Source: an uncultured Prevotellaceae bacterium (GTDB lineage Bacteria > Bacteroidota > Bacteroidia > Bacteroidales > Bacteroidaceae). From it: a DNA stretch of 64,000 bases. This document shows positions 1-7,330 of this stretch, piece by piece (position 1 is the stretch's first letter; each line of letters starts with the position of its first letter). The stretch spans positions 1-64,000 of the forward strand of contig ONJJ01000006.1 in the NCBI GenBank assembly GCA_900318115.1, read 5' to 3'. Both the position numbers and the translations under genes were made by a program. The notes below the pieces were generated by a model that did no database searches, was not told the DNA's origin, and saw nothing but the letters and a program-made list of their open reading frames with translations.

Positions 1-273
1 GGCGCTCAACGAACGCTACTGCATCGAGGCACGTAGTGCCCACCTTTCCAACTGGTGTTTTTTATGTTTTTGTCTTTATCAATATTATGTTTTTGTCTTC
101 ATCAATATCAGAAGGTGTTCTTGAAGTGTCAAGCGAGCAAGCTCGAGCGCTTGAAGTGTCAAGCGACCAGAGGTCGAGGGTTTGAAGAAAACAGGGGCTA
201 GCTTCACAGCCTGCCCCTGCTCGAAAATCTTACATATATTCACTTTACCAAAAAGAAATTCTTGATTTTGGAT
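1..273. other. Left-edge region with no assignable gene
   Basis: No convincing complete gene is seen here. A plus-strand frame open from base 2 to a stop near 118 could be the tail of a gene lying to the left, but its later part is low-complexity and runs through a repeat, so I do not call it. The stretch is AT-rich from about 57 to 112 and holds two pairs of short direct repeats, listed separately. It lies downstream of the SPOR lipoprotein gene, which ends at 316. Confidence 0.4.
62..166. repeat. Two pairs of short direct repeats
   Basis: A 23-bp unit (tatgtttttgtctt..atcaatat) is present twice back to back at about 63-85 and 86-108 with one mismatch. A second unit, ttgaagtgtcaagcga, occurs at 121-136 and 151-166. 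Both pairs lie between the window edge and the end of the SPOR gene. They look like local tandem duplications; no function can be read from them. Confidence 0.7.
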
Positions 274-353
274 GATTACTTGCGCAGCAGCCAAGCGTCG
301 GGATACTGAGCGCGATTACTTGCGCAGCAGCCAAGCGTCGGGATACTGAGCGC
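274..353. repeat. 40-bp perfect tandem duplication across the SPOR gene stop codon
   Basis: Bases 274-313 and 314-353 are identical over 40 bp and adjoin with no spacer. The right copy contains the last twelve or so codons and the stop (316-318, minus strand) of the SPOR gene. The left copy repeats the same coding tail downstream of that stop. Because 40 is not a multiple of three and the stop precedes the second copy, the protein is not lengthened. Slipped-strand duplication or an assembly error are both possible. Confidence 0.9.
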
Positions 354-792
354 GAAGTGTGTTGCGGCTCTGTACAGCCCCATTGAGGTCATCGAAGGTC
401 GATGCGATGACGCGATACATGCCTTGCGGGTTCATGGCAATCTGAGCCGCATAGCCAGCGCCATTGAGTTTTTTCTGGAGATTCTCGGCATTAGCCTGAA
501 TGCTGAAGCTGCCGACGACGACGCTGAAGCTCTTGAGTCCAGCGCCACTCACCAGTGTGAGGTTCTCGCTGCGGGTGTTCTCATTGGTCTGCACGGGCGT
601 GGTGGTCACCGTCTGGACAGGAGCCACGGTGGTGGGCTGCTGTACAACCGGCTGCTGCACGACCTGAGTCGTGGAGGGTTGATTCTGCTGAGACTTCTCG
701 TAAGCCTTCTTGTAAGCACTTTCACTGCTCTTGCAGGAAACCATGGAAAGAGCCACACATATTGCGGCACCCATAACGAAATAATTTTTCAT
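316..792 (-). CDS. SPOR-domain lipoprotein
   Basis: 158 residues. The N-terminus has a hydrophobic stretch ending in the lipobox-like VSC (cysteine near residue 20), so export and lipidation are expected. A Q/P/T/V-rich linker (about residues 36-75) leads to a C-terminal SPOR domain (about 84-158) with the typical FSVVVGSF opening and the later YRVIAST segment. SPOR domains bind denuded septal peptidoglycan, so a role near the division site or in wall organisation is inferred. Start ATG at 790-792. A good Bacteroidetes promoter lies 43 bp upstream. The last codons are part of a 40-bp tandem duplication. Confidence 0.85.
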   Translation of the reverse strand: MKNYFVMGAAICVALSMVSCKSSESAYKKAYEKSQQNQPSTTQVVQQPVVQQPTTVAPVQTVTTTPVQTNENTRSENLTLVSGAGLKSFSVVVGSFSIQANAENLQKKLNGAGYAAQIAMNPQGMYRVIASTFDDLNGAVQSRNTLRAQYPDAWLLRK

Positions 793-835
793 GTTTTTTA
801 CTCCTTATTTGATGGTTTATGAAATAATTTCGGTG

Positions 836-865
836 CAAATATACAACAAAAGATTATTTCTCAAA
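836..865 (-). promoter_or_regulatory. Bacteroidetes-type promoter for the SPOR lipoprotein
   Basis: On the minus strand TTTG (862-865) is followed after 18 bp by TATATTTG (836-843), which fits the TAnnTTTG -7 element. It lies 43 bp upstream of the start codon at 792. The spacing is slightly short of the usual 19-21 bp. Confidence 0.65.
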
Positions 866-959
866 GCACTTAGTGATAAAAAAAACGTTAAAATTGCTCA
901 TTTATAAGCATATTCCTAAAAAAAACGCTCAAAAAAGGCTGAAAACGGAAGAAAAGTCC

Positions 960-967
960 TAACTTTG
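960..967 (+). promoter_or_regulatory. -7 element (TAACTTTG) upstream of the YtxH gene
   Basis: TAACTTTG matches TAnnTTTG exactly and lies about 54 bp before the ATG at 1022. No clear -33 TTTG was found at the expected distance, so only the -7 box is marked. Confidence 0.5.
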
Positions 968-1021
968 CAAACGCAAAACGCAAGAAATTGCACAAAACAA
1001 CTCATCAAACTCAAAAAGATT

Positions 1022-1243
1022 ATGAAAGCACTGAATTATTTTATCACATTCCTCGGTGGCGTAGCCATCGGTTCTGTTGCCGGCCTGCTGCTGGCTCCTG
1101 AAAAAGGCAGTGACACCCGCGAGCGCATCGCCGAAGCCCTGCGCAAGCGCGGCATCAAGCTCAACAAGAAGGATATGGACGCCCTGGTGAGTGACATCAG
1201 CGAGGAAATCGCCAATGCCGCCGCCACCGGCGAGGAAGCATAA
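1022..1243 (+). CDS. YtxH-domain small membrane-associated protein
   Basis: 73 residues from the ATG at 1022; an upstream TTG start at 965 falls inside the promoter box and is rejected. An N-terminal hydrophobic, glycine-rich segment (about residues 5-24) ends in LLLAPEKGSDTRERI, the signature of YtxH (DUF948-neighbour) proteins, followed by a charged helical tail. Relatives are small proteins anchored to the inner membrane, often linked to stress or envelope conditions; the exact role is unknown. It is followed after 5 bp by a holin-like membrane protein, a pairing seen in many Bacteroidetes, so the two are probably co-transcribed. Confidence 0.8.
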   Translation: MKALNYFITFLGGVAIGSVAGLLLAPEKGSDTRERIAEALRKRGIKLNKKDMDALVSDISEEIANAAATGEEA

Positions 1244-1248
1244 TCGCC

Positions 1249-1857
1249 ATGTTGTTCGCCAACGAACAGATGACCTCGCAGATGGAAGCCCTCTTGGAAG
1301 AGGGGCGCCAGTACTGGAATCTCCAGAAGAAGTATCTGGGTCTGCACACGGCAGAGGTGCTCACGCGCCTGCTGTCGAGGATTGCCTTGGTGCTCATCCT
1401 GATCTTAGTGGGGTCGCTGGTGTTGCTCTTCGGCAGCTTCGCCCTGGCGTTCTGGCTTGGCGCTCTGCTGGACAGCACAACCTTAGGCTTCTGCATCATT
1501 GCCGGTCTGCTGTTGCTGCTGGCCTTCGTGGTCTATGCCAACCGTGTGAGTTGGATCGTAGCTCCCACCACCCGGTTCCTGGTGAGCCTGCTGGCCACCT
1601 CGCTTGTCGTTCCCAGCCAGGAAGGCATAGCGATGGAGAAGAGCCATCTGCGCGAGCAGTTAGACGACTACCAGCGTGACATGAAGGACACGGCCAACGC
1701 GCTGCTCTCTCCGCAGCCCGAAGCCAAGAACCGCTGGGACAGCGCTGCCAACCTGTTTCAGAACGGAATGAGCATCTATCGCGGCATTCAGTTAGGCGTC
1801 AGTGCCATCGTGGCCCTGCGCAGCGTGTTCAAGCTGGGTCGTCGCTGGAAAAAGTAA
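1249..1857 (+). CDS. Holin-like / DUF1469-type membrane protein with extra C-terminal part
   Basis: 202 residues. Residues 1-40 are an amphipathic helix; two long hydrophobic helices at about 43-78 and 82-108 resemble the phage-holin superfamily/DUF1469 proteins that accompany YtxH. From residue 129 the sequence continues with MEKSHLREQLDDY and a charged stretch plus a weakly hydrophobic tail ending in KLGRRWKK. This second half could be a separate small protein translated from the internal ATG at 1633, or two genes fused in frame. The 3' end overlaps the convergent fkp gene by 29 bp. Function unknown. Confidence 0.65.
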   Translation: MLFANEQMTSQMEALLEEGRQYWNLQKKYLGLHTAEVLTRLLSRIALVLILILVGSLVLLFGSFALAFWLGALLDSTTLGFCIIAGLLLLLAFVVYANRVSWIVAPTTRFLVSLLATSLVVPSQEGIAMEKSHLREQLDDYQRDMKDTANALLSPQPEAKNRWDSAANLFQNGMSIYRGIQLGVSAIVALRSVFKLGRRWKK

Positions 1858-4480
1858 GTCCTCCAGAGGAGAGCGACATCTCATAGAAACGTGCCGAAGG
1901 CGCGGGTGGATTGTCCGTCAGTATCCGACGGATCTCCCCTGCCGCCTTCGTATTTTTTGCTACCATATAGATGAAACCACCCCCTCCGGCTCCGGGCAGT
2001 TTCAGTCCGTGGCAGAGGTGACTGACGCGCCCGATGATGGCACGCACGGCGGGAGGATTGCATCCGGCGTCCAGCCGCTGGTTGTCGTCCCAGTTCTGCG
2101 CCACGAGGTGACCATAGTGCTCCAGGGCGAGGTCCAGGGCGCTGTTGTCTGCAGATGAGAGCGAAGCACACTCATCGACGAAGGCCGCCATCTCTGTTGC
2201 CCGCCTGCGCATGGTCTCGAGCTGTGCGCGCTGCGCAGGCACACGCAGGAACATCTCCTTGACAATCTCGCCCAGGATCTGGCGAGCCGTGCGGGTGATG
2301 CCGGTGAAGTAAAGCAGGTGGCAGGGTGCCAGATGAGGATGCGTCCACAGGAGGTCGCACAACGGGCGTACCTGAGGGCGCTGGTCTGTGCCGCTGCTGG
2401 TAGAGAGCAGTTTTGCCGCCGGCAGTACCCCACCCCATTGGTCTTGCCATCCTCCGCCAGCGGTGAGCATCTGTTCGAGCACGAGGGTGCGATGGCACAC
2501 CTCCTCGCGTGACCAACCGAGTCCAAAGGCCTGGGAAACCGTTCCGAGCACTGTTGCCGCGAGTATGCTGCTGGTTCCCAGTCCGCTGCCGGCCGGCACA
2601 CGGCTCTCGGTGATCACCTCGAAGCCACGTCCGCACAACTGATGTTGCAACGAGGCATGGCGGACAGCCGCAAAACGAGGCAGCCAGCCAGCCAGCGCGA
2701 GGGCCGCCTTGGAGATTGTGAAGGGCGAGCCTAAGTGGGCAAAGTCCGAGAGCTGCGTCCACGTGGTGACCTCCTCCTCGGCCTGCAGGTCGATGGAGCG
2801 AAGGCGAATCAGGGGCGCACTCAGGGGACGTATGGTACAACGGATGGGCGCCTGCCCGTCGATGTCGAAAGCGAAGTTCACCACCGCGCCCCCGTAGTAG
2901 TAACAGGCCGGAGGGGTGTCCGTCCAACCGCCGGAGATGTCGATGCGCAGCGGTGCAGAGCCCTGCACAGGTCTGTCGAGTCCGGCGAGGTCGGGCTGCA
3001 TCAGCGGCAGCGGATTGAGGTCGAAGAGCTGTTGGCGGAGCTGTGCGAAGGCGACCTCAGAATGGAAGGAGGACCGACGTCGGGCCATGCGCTGCGCCGT
3101 CAGGGCACACAGGTCGGCCTTGTTGGAAATCTCGTCGGCCGAGAGACGGCGGCACGACAAGTACTCCTGCTTGAGAGCCGGGTCAGGAGTCTCGGAAAGC
3201 ATCCATTGCAACAGGCGGCACATCTGGACCTCGTCCGTCAGTACGGGGAACAGGCGAGCGCTCTGCATATCCCCTGCACCCTCTATCTCCGACGACATCA
3301 GGGCGTGGGCACGCAGCCAGCGAGGCATGGGGATGCCCAGGTAGGACGTTTCATCCGAGTCCAACGGCCCACGGAAGGCATCATCGAAGCCATAGGGACG
3401 CAAGGCAAAACCGCCTCCGGACGAAGCCGACCGACAGGGGGCCGAGTCATCCTTCGAAGAAGAAGAATCAGGCAGCGTGTTCACGTCTGCAGTCAGGGGC
3501 GTCATATCGACACATTGTCCCCGACGTAAGCAGATGGGCCAGCTATTGGCGGGAACACCGGTAACGATGTTTTCGCGCGAGAGCGTCCAGGAGGTGACAT
3601 CGCTGTTCTCCACCCAGTGCAGATCAGGATTGGGCTGAGACGTCAGCAGTACGGTGGAAGTCAGCAGGTCACGGCTGGTGCCGAAGTGGAGGAAGCGCCC
3701 CTCGGGCAGAGGGAGAATCACCACCGAGAGGTCGCTGAGATCAGCGTCGGGAGCCGTGGGGTGCATCCCCAGTGCCGTGCCGAACTGCCCGTAGAGGTCA
3801 TAGGAATGAATGGCGCCTTGAGCGTCGGTGCTCTTCTTCTCCAACAGACGCAACGCCCGCTCGCTGAGCAGCCATAGTCCCACATCGAGGAGGAGGTTGT
3901 GGGAGTCAGCCTTCCGGGCCTGCTCCTCCAGCGATGGTTTCTGAAGCATGAAGTCGAGGTTCAGGGGATGGCTCTTAGGCATGGCATAGACGCCATGGTG
4001 GCTCAGTCGCTCGGGTGATGCCGGAATGCCGTAGCACACGACATCCGCCTCGGGAATCGGAGGCAGGGCATCGGCAGCCGAGATACACACATCGCCGGAG
4101 ACGATGAGGCAGCGCAGGGCATCCGGCGCCTGGGCCATGATACGTTCCAAGAGAGGGAGTTGCAGTTCCAGCAGGCACTTGCCGAACGGTTCGCCACCCA
4201 AGGGAGGCATGGGAGTCAGGATCTTGCCCACCGACGCATAGGCAGGCAGGCGACGGCTCTGACCCCCTGCATGAAGAATGATGCAACGCTCGGTGGGCGA
4301 GGTCTGGAAATGGAAACCGGCATCGGCAGCAGCCGCGCGCAGCAGGTGGACCGTTCCGCCCCCGGAACCCACGCGATGCCCCACAGGATCGGATGTACAG
4401 AAGTATTCAACACGCGAAAGGCCCGACACCTCATGGAAATGAGGCACGAGGCTGGGCGGTAAAGAAAGGAGTTTGCGCAT
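1829..4480 (-). CDS. fkp: Bifunctional fucokinase / L-fucose-1-phosphate guanylyltransferase (Fkp)
   Basis: 883 residues from the ATG at 4480; an in-frame TTG two codons earlier is less likely. The N-terminal half is the GDP-fucose pyrophosphorylase domain, starting with a sugar-nucleotide binding region (HAGGQSRRLPAY, about residues 70-80). The C-terminal half is a GHMP kinase, with RIDISGGWTDTPP, the VPAGSGLGTSS ATP loop and LPGAGGGGF near the end. The enzyme salvages free L-fucose to fucose-1-phosphate and then GDP-fucose for capsule and glycoprotein fucosylation. It is slightly shorter than the Bacteroides fragilis enzyme (about 950 residues). A Ser/Gly-rich stretch (SSSSKDDSAPCRSASSGGG) sits in the middle. 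It follows manC by 45 bp in the same direction, so one operon for GDP-sugars is likely. Confidence 0.93.
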   Translation of the reverse strand: MRKLLSLPPSLVPHFHEVSGLSRVEYFCTSDPVGHRVGSGGGTVHLLRAAAADAGFHFQTSPTERCIILHAGGQSRRLPAYASVGKILTPMPPLGGEPFGKCLLELQLPLLERIMAQAPDALRCLIVSGDVCISAADALPPIPEADVVCYGIPASPERLSHHGVYAMPKSHPLNLDFMLQKPSLEEQARKADSHNLLLDVGLWLLSERALRLLEKKSTDAQGAIHSYDLYGQFGTALGMHPTAPDADLSDLSVVILPLPEGRFLHFGTSRDLLTSTVLLTSQPNPDLHWVENSDVTSWTLSRENIVTGVPANSWPICLRRGQCVDMTPLTADVNTLPDSSSSKDDSAPCRSASSGGGFALRPYGFDDAFRGPLDSDETSYLGIPMPRWLRAHALMSSEIEGAGDMQSARLFPVLTDEVQMCRLLQWMLSETPDPALKQEYLSCRRLSADEISNKADLCALTAQRMARRRSSFHSEVAFAQLRQQLFDLNPLPLMQPDLAGLDRPVQGSAPLRIDISGGWTDTPPACYYYGGAVVNFAFDIDGQAPIRCTIRPLSAPLIRLRSIDLQAEEEVTTWTQLSDFAHLGSPFTISKAALALAGWLPRFAAVRHASLQHQLCGRGFEVITESRVPAGSGLGTSSILAATVLGTVSQAFGLGWSREEVCHRTLVLEQMLTAGGGWQDQWGGVLPAAKLLSTSSGTDQRPQVRPLCDLLWTHPHLAPCHLLYFTGITRTARQILGEIVKEMFLRVPAQRAQLETMRRRATEMAAFVDECASLSSADNSALDLALEHYGHLVAQNWDDNQRLDAGCNPPAVRAIIGRVSHLCHGLKLPGAGGGGFIYMVAKNTKAAGEIRRILTDNPPAPSARFYEMSLSSGGLTFSSDDPA

Positions 4481-4525
4481 GAACAAGACGGGATGAAGCT
4501 CGGCAACGCAGCAAGAGCTGCTGTT

Positions 4526-5584
4526 TTATTTCTCTTCGGCAAACTGACGAATCAGCTGCTCGTCGGCGAGTCGGCAGATCAGCAGGGTGTTGTCCTTCTC
4601 GGCCACGATGTAACCGTCCAATCCCTGCACGACCACCCTGCGCTCGTCTGCCGCATGTATGATGCAGTTGCGCGATTCGTAGAGCGTCACCTTCTGCCCG
4701 ATGACGGCGTTGCCCTGGATGTCGCGTGGCGACTGCTCGCGCAGCGATCCCCACGTTCCGAGGTCGCTCCATCCGAAGTCTGCCGGGAAGACGTAGATCT
4801 CATCGGCCTTCTCCATGACGGCGTAGTCGATGCTCACGCTGGGGCAGTCCGGGAAGCGCTCGTCGATGGCCTGCTGCTCCCGGTCGGTGCCATAGACAGG
4901 CAACAGGTTCTCGAAAATCTCCGATATCTCGGGAGCATAGATCCGGAGGGCGTTGATGATGGTGCCCACGCGGAAGACGAAGAGACCGCTGTTCCAGAAG
5001 AAATTCTTCTGCGCGATGTAGCTTTTTGCCTTCTCGAGGTCAGGTTTCTCGTGGAAGGCGTCCACCTGATAGATCTCGCGATTGCGTGCGCAGGCGACAG
5101 AGAGGTCCGCCTGAATGTAGCCGTAGCCCGTCTCGGGGCGTGTGGGCTTCATTCCCAAGGTGACGATGGCATCGGTCTCGGCGGTGAAGTTCAGCGCAGA
5201 GGTGACCACGCGCTGGAATTCCTGCTGGTTGAGGACCACATGGTCGGACGGCGAGACAACGATGTCGGCCTCCGGATCCTGCGATTTGATGCGCCAACTG
5301 ACGTAGGCGATGCATGGCGCGGTGTTGCGCCTGCACGGTTCGAGCAGGATATTCGAACCGGGAATTTCGGGCAACTGCTGGCGCACCAGCTGTGCGTAGG
5401 CAGCACTGGTCACCACCCAAATGTTCTCGTTGGGACAGATTCCCGCAAAGCGGTCGAACGTTAATTGCAGCAGTGTGCGTCCGCACCCGAGGATGTCGAT
5501 GAACTGCTTCGGACGCTGGGGAGTGCTCATCGGCCAGAAACGACTGCCGACGCCTCCTGCCATGATAACTAAATGCTGACTCAT
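4526..5584 (-). CDS. manC: Mannose-1-phosphate guanylyltransferase
   Basis: 352 residues. It transfers GMP from GTP to mannose-1-phosphate, giving GDP-mannose, the precursor of mannosylated glycans and of de novo GDP-fucose. The N-terminal nucleotidyltransferase signature is clear (MAGGVGSRFWPMSTPQRPKQF, residues 8-28), and so are SPSDHVV and the FHEKP, FWNSGLFVF and FGWSDLGTW motifs. There is no fused C-terminal isomerase domain, so this is the short GT-only form. It is the first gene of the pair with fkp, and the spacing suggests coordinated production of GDP-mannose and GDP-fucose. Confidence 0.93.
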   Translation of the reverse strand: MSQHLVIMAGGVGSRFWPMSTPQRPKQFIDILGCGRTLLQLTFDRFAGICPNENIWVVTSAAYAQLVRQQLPEIPGSNILLEPCRRNTAPCIAYVSWRIKSQDPEADIVVSPSDHVVLNQQEFQRVVTSALNFTAETDAIVTLGMKPTRPETGYGYIQADLSVACARNREIYQVDAFHEKPDLEKAKSYIAQKNFFWNSGLFVFRVGTIINALRIYAPEISEIFENLLPVYGTDREQQAIDERFPDCPSVSIDYAVMEKADEIYVFPADFGWSDLGTWGSLREQSPRDIQGNAVIGQKVTLYESRNCIIHAADERRVVVQGLDGYIVAEKDNTLLICRLADEQLIRQFAEEK

Positions 5585-5615
5585 TATACCTTAATTATAT
5601 ATATAAGTATGTAAT

Positions 5616-7259
5616 CTATTTCATGTAAACCTTGCGTCCATCGACCACGTAGAAGCCGGGTCGCAGAGGGCGCTGTACACGCCGTCCCGAGAGGTCATAG
5701 ACAGCAGACGGCGCGGCGGTGGCGGCGTTGCGCACCTCGCTGACATCCATGTAGTATCCCCCACCCTTGAAGGTGAAGCTTATGGCTCCGTTGCTCTCGC
5801 GAATCTTGGTGATGGGCTTGTGCATGAACTTCTTGCCATCCGTGTTGGCGTTGTAGAGCGTGGCAGCGGGCGTGGAGCTGTCGGTGAGCTCGGTTTTGCT
5901 CCGACGGCTGGGCCACAGGTCGGTGGCCAGTGACGTCATCGTCAGGTTGTCGTCTGCCGGAATGATGGTCATGCGCTGTCGGCTGGCGATGGTGTTCACG
6001 ACATTGTTGTACCACGACCACTCGTTGAAATCTACGTGCAGGATCATCAGTCCGTGGCCGTAGGCATCAGCGTCCCAGTCCACCTGTTGGTGATTGGCCA
6101 GGAGGTAGTACTCCGCGCGTTGCTTATCGTTGTAAATGACGTATGCCTCGGGATAGTGTTCGATATTCTTCATGTTCTGGACGAAGCAACCGTCCGTCAG
6201 TTCCACGGGTTCCAGCCATCCGCAGAAATATCGCTCGTAGGCTGTGTAGCCCGCCGGTCGGTAGCCATCGCCGTTGTAGCATCCATAGTCCAGGATGCTC
6301 CAGCAATCCATCCCGAAGTTGGATCCTTCGGTGTCGTAGAAATCCGGCAGTCCGAGGCAGTGGCTGTACTCGTGGCACATCACGCCGATGCCCTCGATGG
6401 TCGTTCCCTTGGAACCTGAGAGTTCAGCTCCGCAGGCGTAGGTGTCGATGGTTACGCCATCCAGCTGGAGCGCCTTTCCCACCCCCGAGAGGTACCACTG
6501 GTGAGGCCAGATGCAGTCTGCCGGTGCACCAGCCGCCTCCGCATAGCCGGCGTAGGTGACGTAGATATTCTCCACCTCTCCATCGCCGTCCCAGTCGTAG
6601 TCGGAGAAGTCCACGAGGTCGTCCACGAGCAGGCATGCCTCCCGCACCATCTCATACGGGCGTTTGTCATCCCCCTCCTTGCCGTTTATGTTCTCGCCAT
6701 AATATTTCATCTCGCGGGAGACCGTGACAGGGCCCACCACGTCAAACTCGATGTCGAACTTACCGTAGCTCTGGGAGCGGAAGTACTCACGCACGCTGCC
6801 ATAGTTCTTGCCATAGGGGTTGCCGGTGGCATTTAGCATCTGATTGAATACCTCGTTGGTTTTCTCGCCGGAGGCCATTTCCTTGTCCTTGAAATTCACC
6901 AATATCAGCAAACCTTTCTTGATGGAATTCTCCGTCGAGAGGTAAGGAGCGCGTGCGGCGTGCATGGCTTTCTGCACCTTGGCAGCGCGACTCTGCCTGA
7001 TGGCATTCCGCTGCTCGAGCCTGCTCTGATGAAGAGTTCGGACATCGGCAGGGTTCTTCTCCCAGCAGCCATTCTCCAGCTCTCGCATAGGGATTCCATC
7101 TGGCGTTGCCCAATAATGAAAAGCCTCGTCACCACGAAGCTGGACTGTCACGACAGAACCATCGGTCAAGCATACTGTCTTGCTCACACGACGGGCTGGA
7201 ACAGCCATTGCCGCCGACGTCAGCGACAGCAAGAATAGAATCAAACTCAGCCTTTTCAT
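5616..7259 (-). CDS. Secreted M6-family zinc metalloprotease
   Basis: 547 residues with a signal peptide (about 1-19, ending in AMA). The catalytic zinc motif HEYSHCLGLPDFYD (H296, E297, H300, then D306) is the HExxHxxGxxD form of M6/immune-inhibitor-A-type peptidases. A DYDWDGDGE stretch at 220-228 resembles a calcium-binding loop. The protein ends in YDLSGRRV...GRKVYMK, a C-terminal tag shared with other exported proteins in this window. It is the second of two tandem M6 genes; the gap to its upstream neighbour is 64 bp with no promoter box, so co-transcription is likely. Predicted to degrade extracellular proteins; substrate unknown. Confidence 0.85.
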   Translation of the reverse strand: MKRLSLILFLLSLTSAAMAVPARRVSKTVCLTDGSVVTVQLRGDEAFHYWATPDGIPMRELENGCWEKNPADVRTLHQSRLEQRNAIRQSRAAKVQKAMHAARAPYLSTENSIKKGLLILVNFKDKEMASGEKTNEVFNQMLNATGNPYGKNYGSVREYFRSQSYGKFDIEFDVVGPVTVSREMKYYGENINGKEGDDKRPYEMVREACLLVDDLVDFSDYDWDGDGEVENIYVTYAGYAEAAGAPADCIWPHQWYLSGVGKALQLDGVTIDTYACGAELSGSKGTTIEGIGVMCHEYSHCLGLPDFYDTEGSNFGMDCWSILDYGCYNGDGYRPAGYTAYERYFCGWLEPVELTDGCFVQNMKNIEHYPEAYVIYNDKQRAEYYLLANHQQVDWDADAYGHGLMILHVDFNEWSWYNNVVNTIASRQRMTIIPADDNLTMTSLATDLWPSRRSKTELTDSSTPAATLYNANTDGKKFMHKPITKIRESNGAISFTFKGGGYYMDVSEVRNAATAAPSAVYDLSGRRVQRPLRPGFYVVDGRKVYMK

Positions 7260-7294
7260 CCAGTCTGTATTGTACGATTATTTTCTACTATTAT

Positions 7295-7330
7295 AATTAA
7301 ATGTGTCACTTCAATTAAATATGTCACTTC
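7295..7330. repeat. 18-bp tandem duplication over the stop of the second M6 gene
   Basis: The unit aattaaat(g/a)tgtcacttc is present at 7295-7312 and 7313-7330 with one mismatch. The right copy includes the stop codon (7324-7326, minus strand) and last codons of the M6 gene ending at 7324. The left copy lies just downstream in the gap before the other M6 gene. Confidence 0.85.

Noticed and set aside
85..294. Short minus-strand frame near the left edge
   Set aside because: Runs through the direct repeats and includes part of the duplicated tail; no domain and no promoter of its own.
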